Shown: in pieces, positions 43,521 to 54,788 of the stretch
Layout: each line of letters opens with the position of its first letter
Position numbering within the stretch: the stretch's first letter is position 1
Origin: Isoetes taiwanensis
Taxonomy: Eukaryota > Streptophyta > Lycopodiopsida > Isoetales > Isoetaceae
Direction: 5' to 3'
Length of the DNA: 64,000 bases
NCBI GenBank assembly: GCA_021234155.1
Contig: JAJEKV010000813.1
Span: 1 to 64,000, forward strand
Translations under genes and position numbers: made by a program
The notes under the pieces: generated by a model
The model's database searches: none
What the model saw: the letters and a program-made list of their open reading frames with translations, nothing else
Told to the model about the DNA's origin: nothing

Positions 43521-44062
43521 AAACCCTCAGCAGGGTTAAGAGCTTCATAGGGATGACCAGCTTCTTGAGAATGTATGTCCCTCATTTTTCCCACACCATA
43601 AGCCCAATCTCCGGCCTCACAAAGGTTGGGAAGTTCTCAAAAAGTGAAAAGCAAACACATCCTAGTAGATTGGGATGAGCAATGCCAAAATTCTTTTGAC
43701 AAAATCATTGATGCCATTTGCAAATCTATCCCGCTAAAACCTCCGATCTAGAGAAGCCCTTCAAAGCTTACATCGGTGTGACAAAAGAAAGAAATTGGTG
43801 TGGTAATTTTACAAGGGGATCATGTGATTACTTTTTGCAAGCAAAATGTGGTCCGATCTTTGAGATTAGATATCCCGGGTTGGAGAAGAGTGCAGCAGCT
43901 GACCGATTTTTTGATAGAAAGGCAAGGACATCTTCTGCAAAAACAATCGGGTGCAAGTGCTCATGAGGCAAAATCCTTTCTCCTCCTATTTGCAAAAAAG
44001 CAGCCAAAGGCCCAAAATGCGAGGTGGGCTTGTAAGATCAAGCTTATGATATTACTGTAAAG
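43521..44062 (+). pseudogene. Nested element RNase H region
   Basis: Begins with the RT connection (SFLRMYVPHFSHTISPISGL, about 43,558-43,620). FKAYIGVTKE at about 43,758-43,790 and VVILQGDHVITFCKQN near 43,799-43,845 correspond to the gypsy RNase H region LxLDASxxAIGAVLxQ, although the first Asp position reads Tyr-Ile-Gly. The domain is degraded and its catalytic set is incomplete. Confidence 0.6.
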
Positions 44063-45489
44063 GTGGTAAAGTTGATCGAGAATCCCAGCTCCTACCTTCC
44101 ACTTGTGTTGTTTGAGCATGAAGATCAAGATGGTTTGTGTGTTGATGACAATCTAACAAACTTGATCTCTGTTGATCACGAGAAAAACATTGATTGGCAA
44201 TTTGACATCGAAACTATTTGGAAAGCAATGAGTTACCTAAGAACTTGAGTGTCGAGTCAAGAAAGGAGATTTAGGGACAAATGCAAAGAAGTTCAGTCTA
44301 ATTGAGGGGATCCTATGCAAAGTTGACAAGGCGGGGAGTCTTGCTGAGATGTGTGGATAAGGAAGAGGCTAGAATGATAATTGTGCGTGTCATGAGGGAG
44401 TTTGTGGAGGACACTTTTGCGGCCAGTATTACAACTTGCAAAAAGATTTTAAGGTCGAGGATACTTTTGGCCCCTACTCTCTTTAAGGATTGTTATGAAG
44501 CTATAAAATGCTGCCACAAATGCCGGATTTTTGGCAAAAGAACCTTGCAACCAACTGCCACGGCGCCATAATTTCCCCTGGACCTTTTCAAATGTGGGGA
44601 CTGGATTTTATAGGCCCCATAGACCCACCTTCCTCAGACTCAACACGGTTTATATTAGTTGCCGATTACTTTTACCAAATGGGAGGCAATTCCTTTTGAA
44701 AGCCAATGCCCAAGCTATCGCAAAGGTTTCTACATGAAAATATACATTGCGATTTGGTATCCCTTTCAAAATTGTTTTTACGATAGAGGCAGCCAATTCA
44801 TCAAATACAATTGCATTACTTCTAGCCACCTTGAAAGTCAAAACACACCAAGAGTTCATCCTATTACCCTCAGGGAAATGGCCAGGCAGAGTCAACCAAT
44901 AAGACTCTCAAGTCAATCCTGAAGAAGACCATCAGTGTTTCAAGAAAGGATTGGCATTTGAAACTTCATGATGCACTTTGGGCATACAGAACTACCATCA
45001 AAGTGGCTACAAAGCACACCCCTTTCAGTTTGGTGTATGGGATAGAATGGTATTGCCTATAGAATTAGAGCTTCCATCACTGGGTTGGCCTATCAGATAA
45101 ATTTGGAAATGGATAATGCTCTAAAAGACAGATTTGTGAGATTGATGCAGCTTGAGGAGCATAGATATGAGGCTGAGAATGCAATAATAAGGAAAAAGGC
45201 CAAGGATATTGCAGCCTTCAAAGCAGCACATAAATTACAGGGAGTCTTGAAAGAAGGAGAGTTAGTGTTAAAAGTGGAACAAAGCAAAGGGAAGATGTGG
45301 CAACAAAATTCGAAAATCTTTGGGAGGGACCATTTTGAAGTAATAGGGACGGTGGCAAGGATTCATATTGGTGAAGGATATTATGCCGATGGCGTGAGAA
45401 TTGATGAACCCTATCAACATTGTGCACCTAAAAAGGTATTGGCAACAACATGTTGCCCCTTGCTTTCCTCAACTGAAATCTCGTGGTAA
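44063..45489 (+). pseudogene. Nested element integrase
   Basis: Zinc-binding part: GVLLRCVDKEEARMIIVRVM then ILLAPTLFKDCYEAIKCC and HKCRIFGKR (44,335-44,545). Catalytic core: GPFQMWGLDFIGPIDPPSSD (44,580-44,640, first Asp), a degraded FCYDRGSQFI (about 44,772-44,803, second Asp), and a Glu region near 44,870-44,900. [17 protein letters not shown] and HTPFSLVYG (about 44,953-45,045) close the core. 45,085-45,489 is open and holds QLEEHRYEAENAIIRKKAKD and the C-terminal beta domain. Several frameshifts. Confidence 0.85.
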
Positions 45490-46090
45490 GATGTAGCTAG
45501 GTATAGTTAATACATATGGTTAAAACTAGATCAGTTAGGCTGTCTTAGTAAATTTAGTTACGCTTTAGGGTTATTATTTGTGTGTTAATGAATTTATAAG
45601 TGTTGCTATGCGATTGTGATCAACTGAAGGAGTGAATTGATACTAATGATCATAGTTCCATGCAGGTGCATCCGAGCATGTCGTCACACATCTCTTCCAT
45701 TGCACTACATTGATCTCCATCATCCGGAGTTGCCGACATTGCCTCCACACCGGCGACTCACTCATACTAACAAGCTTTATCTTCACATGCGGTGCATTCC
45801 CATGTTTATATCCATCGTCATCCGATCAAGAGTTGACCTCATTGCATCGAAACTCCTCCTACATTGCCAATAAATTTCCCAAGCTTGTCGTCATACCACC
45901 ATCCTGCGGCTTCTCATAACTAAAGAGATTTATTTTCCATGCAGGTTCATCCGAAAGTAGCATCATGCACGCGTTCATAATATCAAATCTATCACCTTCC
46001 AATCCATATGCAGGTCATTGAGTTGCCAACCATATTCTCATATTGGCAACTTGGCCGGAGAACATGTCAAGAGTCATCAAGCGACTAGTC
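45490..46090. other. 3' untranslated region of nested element
   Basis: No conserved frame. Short repeats of CATGCAGGT and CATCCGA-like words are present (about 45,660, 45,940, 46,010). It ends at the polypurine tract. Confidence 0.5.
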
Positions 46091-46106
46091 AAAGGGGGCG
46101 GGAAGA
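46091..46106 (+). other. Polypurine tract of nested element
   Basis: AAAGGGGGCGGGAAGA is a strong polypurine run, but it lies about 29 bp before the LTR start inferred from the left junction. Either a gap exists or the LTR boundary needs adjustment. Confidence 0.55.
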
Positions 46107-46134
46107 CCAGCCTTCTCTTTTTGTTTGGCATAAT

Positions 46135-48633
46135 CTTTGCCATGCTATGGCGGCATGTAAGAGCCAAGCATATATTAGTACTAATCCTATCAGTTTGGTT
46201 CAATTTGCAAGATATTAGGAGAATGCTTCACTAGCATACACTCAAGTTTGAAGAGCAAAGGAAGGACAATTGACTCAAGTCACTCAAGAGATGCAAAAGG
46301 TCAAACAAGCATAGGAAGTGTAGAGAAGAAGAGAAAGAAGACCCCTTGAAGAGCATTCCATGGTATGTAATCATTTATGAGCTTGGCATCTTTGGCATTT
46401 TTTGATTTCCATCCTCATCCACTCCACCATCCCAAATAGCATTGAACCTTGACTCCTTCCTCATACACCTCCCAAAGTCAAACTTGACCTTGAAAGTTCT
46501 TTCTAGTCAAAATACACCTTCATAAAACACCCACTTGCTTCATCATCCACTAGTTCAAGAGAGACTTGACTTAGTCATAACTTTGCTTATGAAGTCAACA
46601 TTCCATGCAACTTGAGCAAAATGTAGAGAGGCTTGCAAAATCCCTAAGGAAATGCTAAAAATTCAAATATGCCTCAAAGATGCTTCAAAGATGCTCCACA
46701 AAATTTTTGGCTTCCTAATGAGCACTAGATGTGCCAAGTCCCCTACACCTTACTACACACATCACACCCATCACCATTTCATCCTTTTCATCTCAAACTC
46801 TCATTCAAATCAAAATTCATTTCAAAATATCATTGTTGCCACATCACTTTTTGACACCTCATCATTCACACACATCATCTCCACATCATTCTAAAAAATT
46901 TTGACTAGAGAGAATTTTCAAATTCAAGTGGGTTGACCGTCATCATTCCCATTGGCCATGTCATACTACCTAGCCATGCCATGTTTTTCAAATGCCACTT
47001 CATCCACTCCCCAAATTTTTCCAAACTCCAAAGAGCTCTATGGTGAAAAAAAGACCCAGAATATTATAGGGCACAAAAAAAGAGATTTCTAGAAAAAAAA
47101 AAAAAGAATTTTGAGAAAAGGCCTTATTTTAGGCATGGTATATGTGTTCTAGGGAATCGTGCCATAGGGTGTAGGGGGTGCAAAAATTTTCCTATCTATC
47201 TGACAGCCTAATTTCTCTTCCAAGCCAATTCCCCCTGCGTGGAGCATCCCAAGCGCAGGGGTGTGGAGGTAAAACCGAATCCCGTGGACATGGACGCAAT
47301 AATCAAGAAATCAATTTTTTGGGCCTTATATACTTTTGTCTCGCTAAATTGAATTGGGCACGTGGGATATTTCTCTTGAACTACCTTTAAACCTAGACCG
47401 AAAAATGCCAAGATCCGATTCGAGGCGACCTAACAAACCATTAATTCAAAGACCTAAACTGCGAATCATTATAATTAATGCCATGAATGCTTAGTGCGGG
47501 CTAAAAGACGTAAGAATTGAAAGAAATGATGAAGATTTCAGCAGAATAAAGACATTCTACAAAAAGGGGATTTTTATGCACGTAAGAGTTTCGAGGGCTT
47601 GAAGGCAAAGAAGATTTTTGGCTTTGAAGAAGGACCGGCTTGACAACCTTGAGCTTGATCCCCGACCTCCTATGTTTACCTTTGATGGGATTATTGACTT
47701 AATTCTCTCGGATTTTTTTATGTGCACCTATTTGATCCTCGTGCCCAAGACCCCGAGCTTGGGATGTTATATTGTATCTTCCGAGTGACTTATTCAATTG
47801 AAAATCCGACCTGCAGCGGCCGGTTTGTTTGAGTTGCTTTGTGATCTTTTCAAAAAGCAAAAATTATCATAGCTTTATTGTCATAGCGTGGAGTATCTAG
47901 TGCCGTGCACATTGCTAGTTGTGGTTTTGTCTACATCGTATCACAAACCCTTAGAAAGTGCAAAAGCCAAATCCCTCGCATTGCAATGGAAAGTTGGCAT
48001 TGTTAGAACATGAGGTATTGCACAAGCGTGTGTGGAGCATGGGAGAGCCACTGTTTGAACTTCAATCCTGTCAAACAAAGTATGTGGAAGTAGACAGCAT
48101 TAGATACACGTGCAGTTGACCCTTACAAAACATTATCTTTCAAGAACATTTTCTTCTTACAGTCTTAGGCTAAGAATTATCAAAAGAAAAATTGGATCCT
48201 TTCCGTCGAAAGAATAGTTGGCCCCTGGTGTGCAGACAAATCTGAGAAAGATAGAGTTGATAGTCCCAAAAAATTCATCACCAATATCGAGTTCCAAATA
48301 TCAGCTCTCTGTCAGGGATATTGACCAAAAATTGACCGGGTTGATTTGAATCTAAGCCCACCTAGCCTACTCGACCTCATTGAGCTTTTGCAAATCTGTT
48401 AGTGACAAGTGTTGAGAACATCAAGGAGTGATATCCACACCCATAGCCCCATAGATCACATGCTGCAAGAGATTTTGTGAGGGACTTTTTTTTCTCTTCC
48501 AGTGGAAACACACCCTAGTGATCTTTTGTGATTCTTCGAACTCGAACTTTTTGCACTCGTGAGTGGTTGCCTTAAGCAACTGGAGGTTCTAAACCACTCG
48601 AGGTTGAAGGTTTTGCCGGGAATACCTTCAACA
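46135..48633 (+). repeat. 3' LTR of nested element
   Basis: A 2,499 bp direct repeat of 37,604-40,098. It ends CCTTCAACA, after which the chromovirus integrase reading resumes. Confidence 0.9.
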
Positions 48634-49560
48634 CGCGGCAGCTACTATTGGCAGGAATGAAGAAACAGTAGCTTCGCTACATCAAAGAGTCGGCTATGTC
48701 GGCCGAAAGCAGCCTTTAATTCGTGGGCATTGGAACCACTAGTGGTGCGAACGCTAAGTGGGAGGTCATCAGCATGGACTTCATAACGGGCTCCCAAGGA
48801 CCGAGAAGAGGGAAAGATGCTTTGATGGTAGTGGTCGCACAAGTTGTCGAAGATGGCACACTTTGTGCCTTGCGGGACCACCCATTTATGGATACAAATA
48901 AGCTCTTCACCAAAGAAATCTTCGGGCTCCATGGCATGCCAAGGGAGATCATCTCGGCGGGGACCCCAAGTTCATGAGTGCCTTTTGGCGGGACCTCTTT
49001 GCGACAATTCAGGGACGAAGCTATCCATGAGCAGCGGCCTATCATCCTCAGACGGATGGGCAAACGGAGCAGACCAACAGATTTTGAGGATATGCTACGA
49101 AACTATGTCTGGAACAAGCAAGGTATGTGGGAAGAATTTATTCACTTGGTGGAGTTTTCGCGACAATAGCACCAAGGGAATCATCCCAAATGTAGCCGAT
49201 TTATGATCAACTACGGCTACCAATGCCTAACTCCAAACACTTGGCACAACCCCGTGTCAAAAGTAGAGGTTTCACAGCAAATGTTGGCCGACATGCAGCA
49301 GCTGGTGGAAGAAGTTCGAGGATATCTTCTTGCAGCAAGGAGTCGACAAAAGAGCATCGTCGACAAGCATCGAACGATCGAGGGAGTTCCAAGTTGGCGC
49401 GCGGCGTATGGCTCAAGATCAAAGTGAAGGGGTGAAGCTCGCGATCGGAAATTGTAAGAAGCTTGCTCCAAGGTGGGCTGGACCCCGGAGAATAGTCAAG
49501 AGGATAGGTAATCAATCCTCTGCATTGGATCTACCAAAGACACCTAAAGATTCATAAAGT
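48634..49560 (+). pseudogene. Chromovirus integrase, C-terminal half
   Basis: Resumes with YYW (48,643) and the Cys half of the zinc domain, then the catalytic core. WEVISMDFITG (about 48,760-48,792) holds the first Asp. A degraded DRDPKFMS-like stretch (about 48,955-48,980) holds the second Asp. Then SSDGWANGADQQ (from HPQTDGQTERxNQ; about 49,042-49,080) and EDMLRNYV (about 49,087-49,110), where the Glu region is damaged. QMLADMQQLVEEVRGYLLAA near 49,276-49,335 and KLAPRWAGPRRIVKRIG near 49,461-49,510 are the C-terminal segments before the chromodomain. Confidence 0.85.
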
Positions 49561-49870
49561 CTTCCACGTGAGTTTATTGAAGAAGCATACTCCAAATCCA
49601 GACGAAGTCTTGGACACCCCAACGTTGTTGGAAATGACAAAGGAGCAGCTGGAAATAGTTCCAAAATTGATTCTTGATAAAGCCTTCAAGAAAACAAGGA
49701 GATCAGAGTTTCTCCAATATTTGGTCAAGTGGAAACACTTGCCGGTGGAAGACGCGACATGGGTACTTAAGAAAGATCTATTAAAGCAGTGCCCACAGTT
49801 TATGGAGCAATGGGACGGCAAGGTCATCTCCGAAGAAATCGGCTCAGGCATGTCGATTTGTGTAGATTAA
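49561..49870 (+). pseudogene. Integrase C-terminal chromodomain
   Basis: The chromodomain binds modified histone tails and directs integration in chromoviruses. After VSLLKKHTPNPDEV, the frame 49,568-49,870 reads EIVPKLILDKAF, then FLQYLVKWKHLPVEDATWV (about 49,709-49,765), matching the beta-strand core (YLVKWKGxPxExATW) and the following helix (LKQCPQFMEQW). The frame is open and ends at the TAA at about 49,868. This is the best preserved domain of the element and gives the chromovirus assignment. Confidence 0.9.
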
Positions 49871-50685
49871 TGTCTTTGTGTAGTTAAGATTAATCTACGC
49901 ATGCAACCTATGTGTGGTATGGGTTGCATGCGTTGTTACCGATGATGAGACCACTACGGTGATCTCTAGGACGTGGTGTAATGTCAATGTAGGCATGACC
50001 GCGGTTCTGCTTGGATGAGTAGATTAGAAAGTCTACTTCTGTCCCACGGAAGTAGACGACCTCGAGAGATAAGAGGTCATTCAGGACTGCATTGATAGGA
50101 AAAGCACCTCTAGTCAATGCCTCACGGGGAGGACCCTATCCTTCACGCCCCATATCAAGGGAAGGACCCTATTCTCCACCCCGGGCAACTAAAGGTGTAG
50201 GCATGAGCCATATAGGCATTATAGAGGCTGTCTCCTCGCCGCGATGGAAGAAGCATCCTCTTCCCTGGCCAGGAGATTAGTCATGCATTCATGTAGATAG
50301 GCGGGTGGTCACCTTATAACCAAAATTTTATTAATAATTAAAATGGTACTAACGTAGTGTCAACCGCAGCCAATAGAGCGCCCGGATGGCAAGGAGGTCG
50401 AGCTACGAAGACTTGCAACACAAATTTTGTTGGAATGTGTTGCAAGGAATGAAAAGTACCTCGAAGCATAATTGTGTATAAAACAGTATACTGTTTAATC
50501 AAGCGATGAATTGATAAGTTAATTGATAATGTAATGACGTAATAATGTTTTAAAATCATTACCTTAAGGTAATCCTAGTAATTATGTAAGTATAATAGTA
50601 ATATATTGGATGCATCAAGTTGATTGCGGGTTAGGAAGATCCCAAGGTGGGGAGACCCACGATCTTTAGCGGGGTGACATCATTT
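49871..50685. other. Chromovirus 3' untranslated region
   Basis: No conserved coding frame between the chromodomain stop and the polypurine tract. GC-richer to about 50,290, then AT-rich. Confidence 0.6.
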
Positions 50686-50699
50686 CAAGGTGGGGAGAA
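50686..50699 (+). other. Chromovirus polypurine tract
   Basis: The run AAGGTGGGGAGAA lies directly before the TGTGGCG start of the 3' LTR. Confidence 0.8.
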
Positions 50700-52371
50700 T
50701 GTGGCGTTCGGCCACGATATCACGGTTCGAACATTATCACGATCGCTTGCATCACGCAGCATTACCGCCCCCCCCGACCGACGTGTATGCCGACGTGTAG
50801 CCAGGCGGGTAGCCCCTAGGGGGCAACTTGCAAGGTATGTGCATTTATTAATGTGTCCCTATTCTAGTGCCCATACTCCACGTTTGCCCACGCCAAGGCA
50901 AGTTTCTCCCAAAAACCATTGAAGAAAATAACAATTTCAACGGCCCCCCTTTTTTTTCAAACTCTAGGGGCACATTTTCCCATATGGACACTTTATGCCA
51001 CCTAGTCATTAAAGGCAAGTGGGCCACACCCAATTATCCCACATGCTTAAAGAAATAATTGGAAACCCTAGCCCTAAACCCTTGTCTATTTAGGTAGGAG
51101 AAACCCGAACTTGCCATTTTCGTCCATAGGGTTTTAGAGCTCTATTTTGCTTGCTCCAGGAGTCAAAACCGCCTCCCAGACTCTGTCTGAGCGATTTGAC
51201 TCATTAGTTTTCCTTCCTAGCTTCATCTTCTAGCAGTTCAGCCGGATGGTCGAGTTCAGAGCAGGAGGAGCGAGCCAAGGATCAGGTATTTAGTCAATTT
51301 AATAGCCTAAACCGTCTTCCAGTCATTGTATCAGTAGGTTTAGCCTATTAAATTGCCCATAGCAGACAATTAGATTCCCAGATACCAGACTCTAACTAAA
51401 GAACCTAACTCTACGATATAGATTAGATCTAGTTCTTTAGTTCTTCTGTGATGTATATGGATGATGTGTCTCTGTGGAACTCCTTGTATTGGGAAGGGGG
51501 GTAGAGACCCTAAAACTTAGTAGTTGATGTTCCTAGTTAGCCTCTCTAGCACACTGTAGATTCGGCCTGTGTACAAGAACCACACCTGGTTGTGGGTGAA
51601 GGGGCCAGACTGGCTCATAAGGAGGTTCGTGTTACGACCCTTGAGCCGATCCCTGGTGTGTAAGGCCTCAGTGGGGGATCACCGTGGACTAGGTCTAATG
51701 GCTTGCCCACCGCATGTGGGCAAGGCATGGGCTCGACACCCGTGGAGTGATGCGTCACTCTCCATTGGGTTCAAGTCGAATAAGGGCAATGGCCCTCTAG
51801 TCACCTTGGGTCAGCACGTAGATCTCTGGAGGGAGTGATCTCTACCTGCCCCATCGGGCGGGAGATGCAACCCAGGAATAGCCCTTTGGCTATGCATCCG
51901 GCCGGCTGGATCCAGGTCCCAACACTTTTGACCTACTGCGCCAAAAGTGTGCACGGGGAGGGGGCGGATGGAGTGGACAACCCTAAGCCATGTTCTCATG
52001 CCAGCCAAATCCATTGCCATGAATTCTATCCGCAATGAATTCTGGAGACCCAAGCCGTCAGTCATCCCTTCGAGTCTGAGCCTTGGGTAGGATTTCCCAT
52101 GTGATGTGCTGATCATTGTCTATGCAGATATGTGATGAGCCATCCTTCGAGATGGCTATGTGATGTTGATGTTATATACTGACATGTATGTTTACGCTTC
52201 TAGACTAGGTAGGCCGAGGGAGGCAGGGTAAAATGACCCCTTCATTCTTCCCTTTGGAACTCATCAAGGTTCAGGACATATGGAGGCCCCTGTATCGATG
52301 TGGAGTCGGGTATGGAGGATGAACTGTTTGTATCACGGTGAGTGCACCGTGATATGAGTAGGGACGCCACA
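50700..52371 (+). repeat. 3' LTR of chromovirus
   Basis: Pairs with 28,146-29,696 but is about 120 bp longer. Extra or replaced segments lie near 50,855-50,962, 51,313-51,331 and 51,668-51,720. It ends GACGCCACA. The following AACTT is the right target-site duplication. Confidence 0.9.
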
Positions 52372-52376
52372 AACTT

Positions 52377-53160
52377 CAAGCATTGAAATGGCATTTTCCT
52401 TAGTTAATAAGGATTTATTTAAATGTTAATCACTTCTAAAACATAACGGAGAGTAGCATTGTCTAAAGTCGATACTTGCAATTTGAATCTTAAATTTTGA
52501 ATCCCAATTTGAGGTACTCAAAGTAACACCATTTTTCTCGTCTGAAGGCAAAGCATCATGGTATGAGATCGAGTTGAAGTTCAACACCGGTTCCCAAGTT
52601 GACATGAATTCCCCTAATAGACTTAGAAAAGAGAAATGCCAGCGCGCCAAGGCAGCGATAAATTTCTTTGTATATATAATCTAAAATAGATTAAGGTGGG
52701 ATGCATTGGGAACAAGTGCATGTATTATAAGTTTTAAATGTATCCGTTGATAGGTTAAATGTTGAAGGTAATAATTGCATAGAGTTACCTTGTGTATACA
52801 TCGTGGGAATTAAGCTAAATAATAGCGATAACGTTTATGTAACAAACATCTGAGACATAGAGCTAAGCCTCTGCATTGTCCAACCTTACATATTATAAGA
52901 AAAACATTTATATGCTTTTCATTATTTGGCATACTACAAGGCTTTTCATTTTCTCCCTAACTCCTAAAAAAAAGGTATAATAGTATCTATGTTCAAGATG
53001 ACATACTCTAATGAAGTACTTCCTTCCATTTGAAACATTAATGAATCAAAACTAATTCTTGTACAAGTACTTGCTTCAATGTCGGGGAAAAACTAGCCAT
53101 CCCCATTGCATCTCTGGCACCATCGCATGGAATTGTGTTAGATATAATTATTAAGTAACA
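52377..53160. other. Intergenic between chromovirus and LINE
   Basis: AT-rich, with no recognisable gene or repeat. Confidence 0.5.
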
Positions 53161-53175
53161 ACTAATTAATGTAAC

Positions 53176-53540
53176 CCCCTCCTTCTCTACCTATCCCTAA
53201 TCTTGGGGGGATCGACCAAGAAGGCAGAATTATTGTGCAATTCCCTCCCAAGTTTCTTATCCTAGATCGACCCCAAGAATAACTTTGTGGCCTCCTCCAT
53301 AAGTACCAGTGTGGAGGTGGTTCATTCTGGATGGCCCATGGATATGGATATGAATGAAGATTCGAAAATTACGATCGGGACATAGATCAGGACCAATTTC
53401 AGAACTTGGAATGGAATCTTGTTACTAGAAGAAGGAAGAAGGGAAAAGGAAATGAGAAGAAAATGATCATGGGACCGCCCAGAAGGTCTCCAAGGAAAAC
53501 CAAACCCCAGTTAAATGGATATAAATCTTAAAAGGTATTA
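53176..53540 (+). pseudogene. LINE 5' region / basic N-terminal frame
   Basis: Begins with the CCCCTCCTTCTC leader. A basic stretch WNLVTRRRKKGKGNEKK and PPRRSPRKTKPQLNG (about 53,412-53,520) precedes the endonuclease without a distinct second ORF boundary. ORF1 seems shortened or decayed. Confidence 0.45.
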
Positions 53541-54000
53541 CACGGAACTTGAGGGCATTAATTCTAATGTGAAAAGAGGAAGGGTGAAGGTTTGTCCGGC
53601 ATCTATGAATTTAGACTTCATTTTCTTTTCAAGAACACAAGATCCATGATGATAGTATTGATAATATAATTAGAGAAGTGTCGCCTATTAATTTCAACCA
53701 TTGGTCTATAAAAGCAAACAATTCTTCGGCAGGTATTTCTATTGCTTGGCATAATAGGATTAATCTAAGTGATATGCAGATGATGCGGGATAGTAGTAAG
53801 AGATGGCAGATTTTACATGGCAATATAGGGAACAATAGGATTGCTTTTGTGAATATTTATGCCTATCATCACCTATTTGAGAGGGCTCGTACTCTGGAAT
53901 ATTATAACTAATGGTTTGAATAGTATCCCTTATGATGAGATCATAATGGGGGAGTGCTAACCATATGAGGAGGCTAACCCATGAGCCCTTGGCGGGGATG
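53541..54000 (+). pseudogene. LINE endonuclease domain
   Basis: APE-type endonuclease that nicks the target. NLRALNSNVKRGRVK is followed by FQEHKIHDDSIDNIIREV (about 53,630-53,685), SAGISIAWHNRINL (about 53,727-53,770) and NRIAFVNIYAYHHLFERART (about 53,834-53,893), which match the QE-x-K, G-x-x-I/L-W and VN-x-Y-A motifs. The GDFN-like step (about 53,940-53,965) is degraded (IMGEC). Confidence 0.75.
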
Positions 54001-54129
54001 AAACGATAAATGGATGACTCGCTTACAAATCACCACCTAAATTTGGCAAGAGTGGTCCCTCATTCCTATACCGGAATAACCACAGAATCTATCCTATCTT
54101 CATGATAGGTTTTACCTCGGTGAATCATT

Positions 54130-54788
54130 ATGGAGCAAGCAGCTCTAGAGTCTCCAACCTTCAATTACACTATCTCGATCATTATCCCCGCCTTTATTAA
54201 TATCAACGCCAACAATAATCGGAGAAAAGGAATTCTTACTTTAAGCTTAATACTAATCTTCCGGATCAAGATGATTTTATTACCAAAGTTAGCTTTCGGG
54301 TGTTGGAGATGGAAGATAAGCCCAAGAATGAACTCCGGGTGGATGGATTGGTGGGTTAAGACCTCCAAAAACATAAAGAATTGGTTAAAAGTTTGGGGAA
54401 GGAGATACATCGAAAAGAGACTATTCACCGGCAAGAGTTGAGAAATCAAGATGGAATAGCTCAGGGACGTAATAAGGAGAATCTTAAAATTCAGATTGAA
54501 AGGGAAGAAATCAAGATTGCAAGGGGTTGGAAGACTAAAGCCAAAGTCAAAGAGCTAAGGGAAGATGAGAGGGCCAATTCCAAATACTTTTCATTAAGGC
54601 AAAAGGGAGGATTAAGAAGAATCATATATATAGTGTTCTTTTGGGAGGGAAATAATATTGTTGAGGACAACCATCTCAAAGAGGCTGCTAAGGAGCATTT
54701 TAATGTAATTATGGGTACTATCGGGATACGAACTCTCAAGACATTCATAACTTCATTGATATTCGTGCCAGAGTTACTAACGCCATGA
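54130..54788 (+). pseudogene. LINE linker between endonuclease and RT
   Basis: A long charged helical region (ELVKSLGKEIHRKETIHRQE, KARGWKTKAKVKEL-like) and NSKYFSLRQKGG, the usual plant LINE segment W...-x-G-D-x-N-T-K-Y-F. It leads into the RT at about 54,780. Confidence 0.6.

Larger units (their letters stand above)
37604..48633 (+). mobile_element. Nested Ty3/gypsy (Tat/Athila-like) retrotransposon
   Basis: An 11.0 kb element with ~2.5 kb LTRs inserted into the chromovirus integrase in the same orientation. Flanking CGCAG (37,599-37,603) and CG-GCAG (48,634-48,641, with extra bases) is an imperfect target-site duplication. Internal order is gag with CCHC, protease, an extra RNase H-like domain, reverse transcriptase, RNase H and integrase. 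There is no chromodomain. Long LTRs, a 'FKDVFAW' segment before RT and the integrase start GPFQMWGLDFIGPI are typical of the Tat/Athila branch. It is younger than its host element and has a frame-broken polyprotein. Confidence 0.9.
28146..52371 (+). mobile_element. Ty3/gypsy chromovirus carrying extra genes, interrupted by a nested element
   Basis: LTRs of 1,551 and 1,672 bp, TG...CA ends, primer site and polypurine tract bound an internal region with gag, protease, reverse transcriptase, RNase H, integrase and a C-terminal chromodomain, the chromovirus order. The flanks AATTT (28,141-28,145) and AACTT (52,372-52,376) form a 5 bp target-site duplication with one C/T difference. Without the nested 11.0 kb element (37,604-48,633) it is about 13.2 kb, large for a chromovirus. 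The excess is a 4.4 kb leader before gag holding hairpins, TATA boxes and extra reading frames, one encoding a histone H3-like domain. The polyprotein is broken by many frameshifts. Confidence 0.92.
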
